DNA of 16,409 bases, taken from contig PFQB01000021.1 in assembly GCA_002793355.1 (NCBI GenBank), positions 1-16,409 of the forward strand, read 5' to 3'. The position numbers were made by a program, and so were the translations under genes. Below the pieces are notes generated by a model. That model ran no database searches, had not been told where the DNA came from, and saw nothing but the letters and a program-made list of their open reading frames with translations. Below are positions 1 to 6,793 of the stretch, piece after piece; the first letter of the stretch is position 1, and every line of letters begins with the position of its first letter. Origin of the DNA: Candidatus Dojkabacteria bacterium CG_4_10_14_0_2_um_filter_Dojkabacteria_WS6_41_15. GTDB taxonomy: Bacteria > Patescibacteriota > Dojkabacteria > GCA-002793355.

Positions 1-50
1 ACTTAATTGAGCGAAATCAGCTCACATTCTTTGAGTATGAAATAAATTAA
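1..50 (+). CDS. possible C-terminal end of an upstream gene (partial)
   Basis: Reading from base 3, sixteen codons run open to a TAA at 48-50, giving a tail ending TFFEYEIN. The other two plus-strand frames stop within the first ten bases. A GC-rich hairpin follows nine bases later, as expected downstream of a gene end. Sixteen open codons can easily occur by chance, so the only support is the hairpin. I do not recognise the product. Confidence 0.2.
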   Translation, partial: LIERNQLTFFEYEIN

Positions 51-58
51 CCGCTAGA

Positions 59-90
59 TACCCCGTCAGCTTGCTGCGGGGTTCTTCATT
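59..90 (+). terminator. GC-rich hairpin: terminator or REP-like palindrome
   Basis: ACCCCG (60-65) pairs with CGGGGT (77-82). A bulged T66 is followed by an inner CAG/CTG pairing (67-69 with 74-76) that closes a CTTG tetraloop. The 3' side runs into TTCTTCATT, which is only moderately T-rich, so it is a mediocre Rho-independent terminator. The imperfect stem with a bulge and the flanking GATA also fit a REP-type palindrome of the kind mobilised by TnpA-REP/RAYT transposases. It lies directly upstream of the ychF promoter. Confidence 0.6.
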
Positions 91-99
91 GCGCGGAGA

Positions 100-113
100 T
101 GTTATAATTCTCC
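100..113 (+). promoter_or_regulatory. ychF promoter, extended -10, leaderless start
   Basis: An extended -10 element, TG-T-TATAAT, lies at 100-108 and the ATG begins at 114, only five bases later. Transcription normally starts six to eight bases after the -10 box, so the mRNA would begin at or next to the start codon. No convincing -35 is visible at 17 bases spacing, where the region is occupied by the hairpin. The rpsF promoter shares the run TGTTATAATTCTC. Confidence 0.75.
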
Positions 114-1253
114 ATGAAATCAATTGGCATTGTCGGTCTTCCAAATGTGGGCAAATCCACTCTTTTTAACGTCATCACCAAAATGGCAGTTCCTGCCGAA
201 AATTTCCCTTTTTGCACTATCGATAAGAATGTCGGTATCATCGAATATAAAGATGAGCGAATCACAAAACTTTCTGAATTGTTTAAGTCAAATGAAATTT
301 TTCCTGCAGTAATACAATTTGTGGATATTGCGGGCTTGGTCAAGGGTGCTTCAAAAGGCGAAGGCTTGGGAAATCAGTTTCTTTCGCATATTCGCGAGGT
401 CGATTTGGTCATGTATTTGTTGCGCGCGTTTCCCGATAAACAGGTGATGCATGTGTACGATCGTATCGATCCAAAAAAAGATTTCGAAGATGTATTGATT
501 GAGTTGACATTAAAAGATGTGGAAACAGTCGAAAAGAAGATTATCGCTATGGGCAAGGATGTTCGCTCTGGCAAAGACGAAAAGATAAAAGTTCAGCATG
601 AGGCTTTACAAAATTTGTTAAAGCATTTGCTTGCAGGCAAAACTGCGTATCGTTTCAAGAAAGAGCCAGAGAATATTAATAATGAAGCCATTCAAGAAAT
701 TGTTCACGATGTGTTTTTATTGACGGCAAAACCATTTTTGGCCGTATTAAATATATCGTATATCGATATGAGCGAGCCGGCATATGTGGCCAAAGTAGAG
801 CAGTGGAAAAAAGAAGTAATTGAATTTGCCGATTTTGCGTTTGGTCCAGGCGTTGTCGGTGATGTTGCTTATATTGATTCGAAGTTCTTGTCGGACATTC
901 AAACCTTTTCAGCCGAGGAGTTAGACGAAATGAAAAAAGAATTGTCCTATTTTTGTGATGTGCAGACCTTAATCGAGATTGCAAAGAAGAAATTGCATTT
1001 CATAAACTTTTATGTGGGCAACGAGAAAGACTCGAGAAGTTGGTTCATAACCGAGGGAGAAACCGCATTAGATGCTGCGGCTTGCATACACACCGGCATT
1101 GCAGACAAATTTGTGCGTGCTCAGATTGCAAAAACAACTGATGTTTTAGAACTTGGTGGTTTTAACGAGGTCCGAGCTGCAGGCAAATTGCAAACAGTAG
1201 GGAAGACGTACGTGATGCAAGACGGGGATTATATTAATGTGCTAACGAATTAA
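114..1253 (+). CDS. ychF: ribosome-associated ATPase/GTPase YchF (OLA1 family)
   Basis: YchF/OLA1 is an Obg-related P-loop NTPase that binds ribosomes and is linked to translation and stress control in the cytoplasm. The 379-residue product has the G1 loop GLPNVGKS (residues 8-15), the switch-I motif NFPFCTID (30-37), the G3 motif DIAGLVKGASKGEGLGNQFL (71-90) and a C-terminal TGS domain from about residue 295. The usual length is about 363. The position of the YchF-specific NVxE specificity motif reads NISY near residue 216, so its acidic residue is not conserved by eye. The last residues (INVLTN) replace the usual Phe/Val-rich end and are encoded where an 8-bp repeat begins. The ATG at 114 is set by the -10 box five bases upstream. 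It is a monocistronic housekeeping gene bordering the glycan island. Confidence 0.95.
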   Translation: MKSIGIVGLPNVGKSTLFNVITKMAVPAENFPFCTIDKNVGIIEYKDERITKLSELFKSNEIFPAVIQFVDIAGLVKGASKGEGLGNQFLSHIREVDLVMYLLRAFPDKQVMHVYDRIDPKKDFEDVLIELTLKDVETVEKKIIAMGKDVRSGKDEKIKVQHEALQNLLKHLLAGKTAYRFKKEPENINNEAIQEIVHDVFLLTAKPFLAVLNISYIDMSEPAYVAKVEQWKKEVIEFADFAFGPGVVGDVAYIDSKFLSDIQTFSAEELDEMKKELSYFCDVQTLIEIAKKKLHFINFYVGNEKDSRSWFITEGETALDAAACIHTGIADKFVRAQIAKTTDVLELGGFNEVRAAGKLQTVGKTYVMQDGDYINVLTN

Positions 1254-1286
1254 CGATTTAGAGAATTAGCGACTTAGAGACCTAAC
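1239..1286 (+). repeat. degenerate 8-bp tandem repeat overlapping the ychF stop
   Basis: Six consecutive octamers read GTGCTAAC, GAATTAAC, GATTTAGA, GAATTAGC, GACTTAGA and GACCTAAC, with consensus GANTTARM. The first two units include the last codons and the stop of ychF. Most units carry TAA or TAG. Because 8 is not a multiple of 3, the array puts stops into all three frames within a few units. The same consensus recurs after ssb at 16256-16287. Confidence 0.7.
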
Positions 1287-1314
1287 TATTAACAAATAGC
1301 TATCAGTTAATAGT
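1285..1314. repeat. inverted repeat downstream of ychF
   Basis: ACTATTAAC (1285-1293) is perfectly complementary to GTTAATAGT (1306-1314) around a 12-base loop that itself contains the palindrome ATAGCTAT. The 9-bp stem is AT-rich and has no T-tract after it. It could be a weak terminator for ychF, or an extension of the adjacent repeat array, which shares the TTAAC/TTAG words. Confidence 0.4.
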
Positions 1315-1513
1315 GCTAGAATGTTTCAACATATACCGTGCAACTGGAGTCAACATTTTTAACCGTACAAGGAATTTTATGGACGCTGTTTTTGATATGT
1401 TTTCCCTTATTGTTTTGGTATTTGTCTACATTTTTGAGTATGTGGTTAGGAAATTGACCTTTGGTAAGCTGTCGTGTAGCATGATTCCACAGGGTTAGGG
1501 AGAAATTGCTTGT
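1315..1513. other. convergent intergenic region, mostly unassigned
   Basis: This stretch lies between the end of ychF (plus) and the end of the Alg13-like gene (minus). I see no strong hairpin with a T-tract for either transcript. On the minus strand the Alg13-like frame continues open beyond its TAA for about 66 codons to a TAG near 1317. It has no start codon and an Asn/Lys-rich composition. The plus strand carries a short hydrophobic frame, listed separately. The two frames are antisense to one another, so at most one is likely to be meaningful. This could be decayed coding sequence. Confidence 0.35.
1379..1498 (+). CDS. possible 39-residue membrane peptide
   Basis: From the ATG at 1379 a 39-codon frame reads MDAVFDMFSLIVLVFVYIFE and onward to a TAG at 1498. 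It has one clear hydrophobic segment at residues 4-21 followed by a basic RK. An AAGGA sequence (1369-1373) sits five bases upstream as a plausible ribosome binding site. A GTG at 1313 would lengthen the frame to 61 codons. I recognise no family. A hydrophobic short frame opposite a polar frame is a common artefact, so this is a weak call. Confidence 0.2.
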   Translation: MDAVFDMFSLIVLVFVYIFEYVVRKLTFGKLSCSMIPQG

Positions 1514-1996
1514 TTAATTTTCAACAACAGAAACCAGGTAATCCACCAATTGTTTTCGGAAAGACGGGAATTTTCTGTCCTGATTGTAGTTGTGTATCGC
1601 TTCGGCAAATTGTTTATACGTATGTGCAACAGGAAGTGCAAGTTCTTTCCCTGCTACATCACAAAAGTCCAGTTGGTGTCCATCAAGATGTTCTTTTCTC
1701 ATTGGATCACGGGGGATAATGATAGGAACTCTGTCTAAATCAGCAAGATCTAGTACATTTCCAATGCCTGCGTGAATAATACTTATGCGGGCTTTTTTAA
1801 ATTCTTCAATTTGTTGTTGGTAGGGGACTATTGTAAAAAGGACCATGTTTTTATGTCTGGGAATATAGTTAGTTGAGCCAGCTTGAACCAGAATCTCTTC
1901 TTGCTCATCCAGAACATTATCATCTAATGCTCGATCCAACCATTCTAAAACTCGGGTGAATTGAAATTTTTCTGTGCCTAAGGCTACTTTAATCAT
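1514..1996 (-). CDS. Alg13-like glycosyltransferase catalytic subunit (GT28, PssE/EpsF type)
   Basis: In split GT28 enzymes such as PssD/PssE and Cps14F/G, the Alg13-like chain carries the UDP-sugar binding half and is recruited to the membrane by an Alg14-like partner. The 160-residue product starts MIKVALGTEKFQFTRVLEWL, matching the family's opening (V-GT-x-x-x-x-F-R-L). It carries HAGIGNVLDL (about 75-84), a VPIIIPRD segment and EHLDGHQ, the usual EHxDxHQ donor-site region. Length is normal for the family. Its ATG overlaps the TGA of the Alg14-like gene in an ATGA junction (1993-1996), so the pair is translationally coupled. It is the last gene of the minus-strand glycan unit. The sugar transferred cannot be read from the sequence. 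Confidence 0.88.
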   Translation of the reverse strand: MIKVALGTEKFQFTRVLEWLDRALDDNVLDEQEEILVQAGSTNYIPRHKNMVLFTIVPYQQQIEEFKKARISIIHAGIGNVLDLADLDRVPIIIPRDPMRKEHLDGHQLDFCDVAGKELALPVAHTYKQFAEAIHNYNQDRKFPSFRKQLVDYLVSVVEN

Positions 1997-2478
1997 AAAA
2001 CCTTTCCTTTATAAAGTAAGCGAGGATATTTCCTGGTGTTATCTGGCCATTGTGTCAAACGTATATGGGTAAAATAGAACACAAGTTTCATCGAAAAAGA
2101 CATTCCTTTGGTTCTGGTGAGTGAATCAATAAAGATCGTTTTGGTTTTGAGAAATGGAGAGAATAACCAACCTAACCACATATAGGGTACGCCAACACCA
2201 GCCCCTGTACTGATGATATGAGTATATTTGCCTGAAAGTACCGTAAATAAAGCGAGGAAAGAGTTCTTGATATTATTAGGGAGGTTCGGCCAATTGGTAG
2301 GGTGTGGAGCCCAAATAACGTCTTTTTCATCCTTAAGTAAACTCGGACTGTTTCCAGCATTGAACGTGACCCAAGTTCGATCGTATCGGCTCCAGAAATC
2401 CTTTAGTTCATGGAGTTGTTTGATATGGCCACCAGTTGAGGCAACGAGAAGAAGGTGAATAGGACGCTTTAACGGCAT
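1993..2478 (-). CDS. Alg14-like glycosyltransferase subunit (PssD/EpsE type)
   Basis: This is the partner chain of the Alg13-like protein. Alg14-type chains bind the lipid-linked acceptor and hold the catalytic subunit at the membrane. The 161-residue product has LLVASTGGHIKQLHELKDFW (residues 9-28), the family's S-GGH-x-x-QL signature, then IISTGAGVGVPY (near residue 88) and a C-terminal segment ending in a YP-x-x-LYKG motif (KYPRLLYKG). The ATG at 2478 is chosen because the signature follows closely. A TATACT box five bases upstream suggests an additional leaderless promoter. Eighteen bases separate it from the preceding fusion gene. No membrane segment is obvious beyond the hydrophobic patches near residues 70 and 105. 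Confidence 0.88.
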   Translation of the reverse strand: MPLKRPIHLLLVASTGGHIKQLHELKDFWSRYDRTWVTFNAGNSPSLLKDEKDVIWAPHPTNWPNLPNNIKNSFLALFTVLSGKYTHIISTGAGVGVPYMWLGWLFSPFLKTKTIFIDSLTRTKGMSFSMKLVFYFTHIRLTQWPDNTRKYPRLLYKGKVL

Positions 2479-2489
2479 ATCAAAGTATA
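2479..2489 (-). promoter_or_regulatory. possible internal promoter before the Alg14-like gene
   Basis: On the minus strand TATACT (2489-2484) is followed by five bases and then the ATG at 2478, the same geometry as the leaderless promoters elsewhere in the window. No good -35 is seen at 16-18 bases spacing, and there is no TG extension, so this could be chance in AT-rich DNA. Confidence 0.35.
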
Positions 2490-2496
2490 GCAGAAA

Positions 2497-4809
2497 TTAG
2501 AGGTTTAACGATGCATAGATTTTTTGAAGCTGTTTGATATGTTCTGGGTAATCGAATTGCAGTACAAAGGCTTGTGCATTCTTTCTTAAAGTATTAAAGA
2601 CTTTTGGACTCTTATGTAGTTCCGCAATCTTTGAGACAAAACCTTCAAGGTCGTTGGGATTATATCGATAGCCTGTTTTACCATCTATGACAATATCGTT
2701 TAGTCCCCCAACGTTACTTGTAATTGCCGGTAGGCCATAAGTATATGCCTCAAGAACAACAATGCCGAAACTTTCGTAATGAGATGGAAGCAGCAACAAG
2801 TCATTTTTTTTGTATTGCGCTTCAATTTTTTCGTGCGGGATTGCTCCTGTTATAGTGACTGCATCTGCAACACCATATGAAAGAATGGCAGCCTCTATAT
2901 GCTTTCTTTCTGGCCCGTCACCAACAAGAGTTAAGGAGAAATTAACAAAAACCTTTTTAAGAGAAGCAGCGATCTGTATAAGCAATAGTATATTTTTTGC
3001 TCGTACGAATCTTCCCACGTAAAGTAATCTTAGGGGTTTGTCTGCTGCTAACGGCTTTCTGGTAACAAGTGGTGAGGGTAAGGGGATTGCGTTATTAAGT
3101 ACATTCCATTTTGGTGAAAAGGCCTCTATGTGATACATAGAGAAGCAAGCCTGGAGCTCATGCAACATAGTTTTGGAGACAACCAAGATTGTATCAGTCA
3201 TGATGAACATTATCTTGACCAAGGACGGAAACAATGGCTTGCTCAGCAATTTGGTGAAAAACTCTACAGATGTAGCCCCATGAATGTGGAGCACTGTTGC
3301 ATCAGAAAACCAAGAGAAGATGTATATGATGAGCAATTTCCGAAAAAAACTGCCACGCGTTGCCATATGCAGATGTAATACGATTTTTTGCCCATTAAGA
3401 AGAGATGCCACCAAAAGTATACCAATTGTTATTGCACCAGTAATAAAAGAGAGAATGACCTGAGCAATGTTGCCATTCTTGTGTGTCGATACGACCGTAA
3501 TATTGATATTGCCTTTTGCGTGTGAGGCAGTATCTGTCATATATACGGCGATTCCGCCAGGAATCGCCGTACTTCCAGCAAAGATCACTTTTGGCTTTAT
3601 CTGATACGCCTCTTTAAAATAACGAGAATTCGCCATCGCCCAGTATGTCGCAAGGAAAGCAGAATAGACCACGTGTCCGGTGATTATGCTTAAAACAAGG
3701 AGGAGGATATTGATAAACGCCGAAAAATATCCAGTGACGGTGCCTGCACGAAGCATATTTCGCAGAAGAATTATCCAGAACATGTAATAGAAAATGGCCA
3801 AAGCACCTAATGAAAAAAGCATGTCAATGGGATCCATCTCTACGGTGCGTGGTGTCACAATGTGAGTAGAGGTGTTTAGCTGATTTAGCAACTGACTTCC
3901 TGCGCCAAAAATCCTTTGACCGACAGAATACTCATGTACATAAATGTCGAGCCCTGATTTTAGGTAAGCGTTTCGCCCGCTAAGAACTGCACCTACCAGC
4001 CCGCTCCGCTGGTAAATTTCGCCGAAACGCACGAAGAACTGTGGTGACACAAACCTTACCAGCACAAACGAGATAGTTACCAGTCCAATAAACAGGGTTA
4101 GTATTATCTGGACCATCTGTCTTTTTGTAGGCAGTCGGTTCAGTGCTAGAAGTTCGGGGTAGTAATGTATTACAGGGATGATAATCGTGACCAAAGGTAG
4201 TCCGATCAACAGTGTTTTCATGCCCTGCAGTATACCCACAATCAAGGAAACCAGACAAAAAATGATTGCTATTGCGATCCTTTTGCTCTTTAGGAGTTCG
4301 TACAAAAGGATCGCCGTTACAACAATAAAAGTTAATGCCATTTCATTCCCTGAGTAGAAAAATCCTTTAAATCCGTAGCCAAGAGCATATTGGCTGTTTC
4401 CCAATCCCAAAACTCCAAGTAGAATATTACAGAGAATCATACCCCATGCAATACTTGTAGCCCAGATTATCACCCTTTGCGATGCAGTAACCAAGGCGAA
4501 AGTGACGGGAAAAAGATAGGAAATTTTCAGAAACAGTATTAGATCAATAATCAACATGTTATTCGTTTTTTCGGGGAGAAGAATATAATGAATAAGCGTG
4601 AACAATATTCCAACGGCAAGGACTACAACATAGAAAGCTTTTTCTTTTTTGCGTATTAGGATGAAAGCAAGGACGATTAGGAGAAGCTTGAATGCTTGTC
4701 CGATATTTCCCAGCAAAATATTGTTATGTACATAGGAAGCGTTAACTATTTCGACCACTGGTGTTAGTGTGATCAGAGTGAAAAAAATTGTCTGTGTAAT
4801 TTTCTTCAT
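2497..4809 (-). CDS. fusion: Wzy-like O-antigen polymerase/ligase domain + GT4 glycosyltransferase
   Basis: The 770-residue protein has two halves. Residues 1 to about 395 contain roughly ten hydrophobic helices with Wzy/WaaL-like landmarks: SGNEMALT (153-160), SGRN (277-280), FGAG (301-304) and EMDPIDMLFSLG (324-335). Residues 407-770 form a GT-B fold of family GT4: PGGIAVYM (417-424), a hydrophobic stretch near 448-470, NAIPLP (573-578), VGRFVRAKN with R600 and K605, LVGDGPE (628-634), and the EX7E motif E679/E687 in ESFGIVVLEA followed by GLPAITSNVGG. Wzy acts on the outer face, whereas GT4 enzymes act in the cytoplasm. The fusion would thus tether a cytoplasmic glycosyltransferase to the polymerase. 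Its ATG overlaps the stop of the GT2 gene upstream (ATGA, 4806-4809). No stop or shift separates the halves. An assembly artefact is unlikely, since one open frame spans the junction, but it is not excluded. Confidence 0.85.
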   Translation of the reverse strand: MKKITQTIFFTLITLTPVVEIVNASYVHNNILLGNIGQAFKLLLIVLAFILIRKKEKAFYVVVLAVGILFTLIHYILLPEKTNNMLIIDLILFLKISYLFPVTFALVTASQRVIIWATSIAWGMILCNILLGVLGLGNSQYALGYGFKGFFYSGNEMALTFIVVTAILLYELLKSKRIAIAIIFCLVSLIVGILQGMKTLLIGLPLVTIIIPVIHYYPELLALNRLPTKRQMVQIILTLFIGLVTISFVLVRFVSPQFFVRFGEIYQRSGLVGAVLSGRNAYLKSGLDIYVHEYSVGQRIFGAGSQLLNQLNTSTHIVTPRTVEMDPIDMLFSLGALAIFYYMFWIILLRNMLRAGTVTGYFSAFINILLLVLSIITGHVVYSAFLATYWAMANSRYFKEAYQIKPKVIFAGSTAIPGGIAVYMTDTASHAKGNINITVVSTHKNGNIAQVILSFITGAITIGILLVASLLNGQKIVLHLHMATRGSFFRKLLIIYIFSWFSDATVLHIHGATSVEFFTKLLSKPLFPSLVKIMFIMTDTILVVSKTMLHELQACFSMYHIEAFSPKWNVLNNAIPLPSPLVTRKPLAADKPLRLLYVGRFVRAKNILLLIQIAASLKKVFVNFSLTLVGDGPERKHIEAAILSYGVADAVTITGAIPHEKIEAQYKKNDLLLLPSHYESFGIVVLEAYTYGLPAITSNVGGLNDIVIDGKTGYRYNPNDLEGFVSKIAELHKSPKVFNTLRKNAQAFVLQFDYPEHIKQLQKIYASLNL

Positions 4810-5600
4810 CTTTCGATATATTTTGACCTTAACTCGAAAAACTTTCTAATGAGAGGAACGGGTAAAAGGTGTCTCAGCTTTAAATTGATCGCACTTTTAG
4901 TAGCATATAATATGTGTAAAAAACGATGCCATCGATTTTGATCATAACTTCTCTTGATAATGCCTGCTTCTGTAAGACTTGCAATTCTTTTGTGATCAGA
5001 AAGCCCGCCGCCTAGGCACCTTGCAACCATAACTGGAATCGCCTCGAATTGGTACCCGAGTGTGTACAACTTGTAGATTTGGTCATAATCCGCTGCGGAA
5101 CGATAGGTAAGATTAAATGGATATTTTTTTGCAACTGTAGTACGAAGAAACATTGCTTGATGAGAATAGGGCTGGTGATTCCACACGGTGCTGATTGGTT
5201 TGGCGTTAATGGTTCGAGTTATACCCCAATCTAGGGTTATCAGTGCGGCTCCATAGATGACATCTGCCGTTGTTTTTTCAAGATAAGGAGCAACCTTTTC
5301 CAGTACCTTTGCATCAAACAGTTGATCATCGCTCTGGATGTAACAGACCCAATCTCCGTGCGCGTGCATTGTCGCGATATTCATTGCGTCGTATAGTCCC
5401 TTATCGGGGGAGGATTCAAAATACGTAAGCTGATTTTTATATTTGGAAATTACCTGCGCAGTGTTGTCTGTCGAGTTTCCCTCTTTAATCAGATATTCAA
5501 AATTTGTAAAAGATTGGCCGAGAATACTTTTAATGCATTCTTCAACAATGTAGGCGCGTTCCTTAACAACGGTGATTATTGAGATAAGTGGTTTTTTCAT
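4806..5600 (-). CDS. GT2 family glycosyltransferase (WcaA-like)
   Basis: This is a cytoplasmic GT-A enzyme that would add one sugar to a lipid-linked repeat unit. The 264-residue protein begins PLISIITVVKE (4-14), has KEGNSTDNT (39-47) in place of the usual D-G-S-T-D-x-T, SPDKGLYDAMN (64-74), the metal-binding SDD (90-92), SHQAMF (146-151) and the acceptor/base region SAADYD (168-173). This pattern is typical of GT2 proteins of colanic-acid and capsule clusters. The start overlaps the stop of the upstream gene by four bases and the stop overlaps the start of the fusion gene, so it is embedded in a coupled operon. Donor and acceptor sugars are unknown. Confidence 0.9.
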   Translation of the reverse strand: MKKPLISIITVVKERAYIVEECIKSILGQSFTNFEYLIKEGNSTDNTAQVISKYKNQLTYFESSPDKGLYDAMNIATMHAHGDWVCYIQSDDQLFDAKVLEKVAPYLEKTTADVIYGAALITLDWGITRTINAKPISTVWNHQPYSHQAMFLRTTVAKKYPFNLTYRSAADYDQIYKLYTLGYQFEAIPVMVARCLGGGLSDHKRIASLTEAGIIKRSYDQNRWHRFLHILYATKSAINLKLRHLLPVPLIRKFFELRSKYIER

Positions 5601-6787
5601 ACCTTGCTCGCAGCCAATATCTTGGTTAATGCCCCGATTAGTTCTTTTTGATATGCTTCCTTCGAATGTGCAGTATAGTAGTAATGGTGCGCATCTAGTG
5701 ATTTGGTTTCAAGTTCTTTGTTCGAGAAGGTTTGAGCCGTTTTGATTGCCTGCTCAAGTGATTCTTCGGTGATTTCACGAATTGGGATGTTATATGACGA
5801 TGGTTCAAGTCCACTTCGACTTGTGGCAATCGGAATAACTTTTCCATTGGTGCATGCATTTACTACAGAAGTTGGGCATCCTTCCGCAGCAGAAGGAGAG
5901 AGGAAGAAGCCACATTCATCAAGGATGTTCCAATATGCGGGTGTAGACATATCGACGAACCCCTGAAAATGTATGTTCGGTAGAGAAAGTATGTTTTGGT
6001 AAATTGCCATAAACCGAGGCTCCCGCGTGATAGGAGCGCCAAGATACAGTTCCCACTCCAAATGTTTAGAAAAAAGGTCTAGCACAATATCCACTCCTTT
6101 GTGAATCATACCTGCTGCGGGAAACATGCAAAACTTTTTGCGCGCAAGATCCCAGTTCTTTTTTACAGCAGTAACGGTTTCTGTAGGTCTGAATACAAAA
6201 TTAATGTCGTGAAGGCGGTAAATTGGTCCAGAAAAAATTTCTTGGTAAGAATCCTGCACAAGCTTGTTGCCGTACATTACAATGGCATTCACTGCCTGAA
6301 CTTGTAGGCTAAACATCTTCTCTTCGATACGCGCAGATTCGGTCAACCAAACATGGTGTCGCTTATGAAATGCTTGAAGTTGCATAATGGCAAACTGATT
6401 ATGTTTTGCTGGAGTCATGGTTGTGCCGTAAAAAACACGGATTGCATGGCCGTTTTTGGGGTAACTGGCAGCAAACGGTTCACCAAAACCTATGATTAAA
6501 TCATATTTTTCGTACGAGTAGGACCTCTGGTCTTTGTAGTCAATGACGTCAACGTTATATCCTAAGGAACCCAATATTTTGGCAATCTCCTGGACAGATA
6601 GTGTATTGTTATGCCGATAAGAAATGCCTAATTTAAAGGGAGAGGTAATGTATGAGAGTAGCGCATTTCGTGTGTACTGTTGATGGAATACGTTGTATAC
6701 AGGATCTTCTGTTTTGTAGGCAATACGTTTTAATTTGGCAACTCCTTTTTTGTAGTACTCGACAACTGTGTGAAGTGATTGGTTCAT
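5597..6787 (-). CDS. GT-B (GT4-like) glycosyltransferase lacking the second EX7E glutamate
   Basis: The 396-residue protein looks like a GT-B glycosyltransferase. Its N-terminal Rossmann-like part includes LSVQEIAKILGSLGYNVDVI (63-82) and YDLIIGFGEP (95-104). Its C-terminal part includes FPAAGMIHKGVD (222-233), LPNIHFQGFV (269-278) and SPSAAEGCPTSVVNA (297-311). In GT4 enzymes this last region is the EX7E motif. Here E302 is present but the second glutamate is N310. The loop after it (GKVIPIATSRSGL) is where GT4 proteins bind the donor. This may be a divergent active enzyme or a catalytically altered member. It starts six bases after the flippase stop and ends in an ATGA overlap with the GT2 gene, so it belongs to the same transcript. 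Confidence 0.78.
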   Translation of the reverse strand: MNQSLHTVVEYYKKGVAKLKRIAYKTEDPVYNVFHQQYTRNALLSYITSPFKLGISYRHNNTLSVQEIAKILGSLGYNVDVIDYKDQRSYSYEKYDLIIGFGEPFAASYPKNGHAIRVFYGTTMTPAKHNQFAIMQLQAFHKRHHVWLTESARIEEKMFSLQVQAVNAIVMYGNKLVQDSYQEIFSGPIYRLHDINFVFRPTETVTAVKKNWDLARKKFCMFPAAGMIHKGVDIVLDLFSKHLEWELYLGAPITREPRFMAIYQNILSLPNIHFQGFVDMSTPAYWNILDECGFFLSPSAAEGCPTSVVNACTNGKVIPIATSRSGLEPSSYNIPIREITEESLEQAIKTAQTFSNKELETKSLDAHHYYYTAHSKEAYQKELIGALTKILAASKV

Positions 6788-6793
6788 GTGTGG

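Noticed and set aside
676..984. 102-codon minus-strand frame opposite ychF
   Set aside because: It is a shadow of the conserved YchF coding sequence, basic and low-complexity, with no promoter or ribosome binding site.
3130..3378. 82-codon plus-strand frame inside the Wzy-GT4 fusion gene
   Set aside because: It is antisense to the well-supported GT4 domain, has no start signal and no recognisable protein features.
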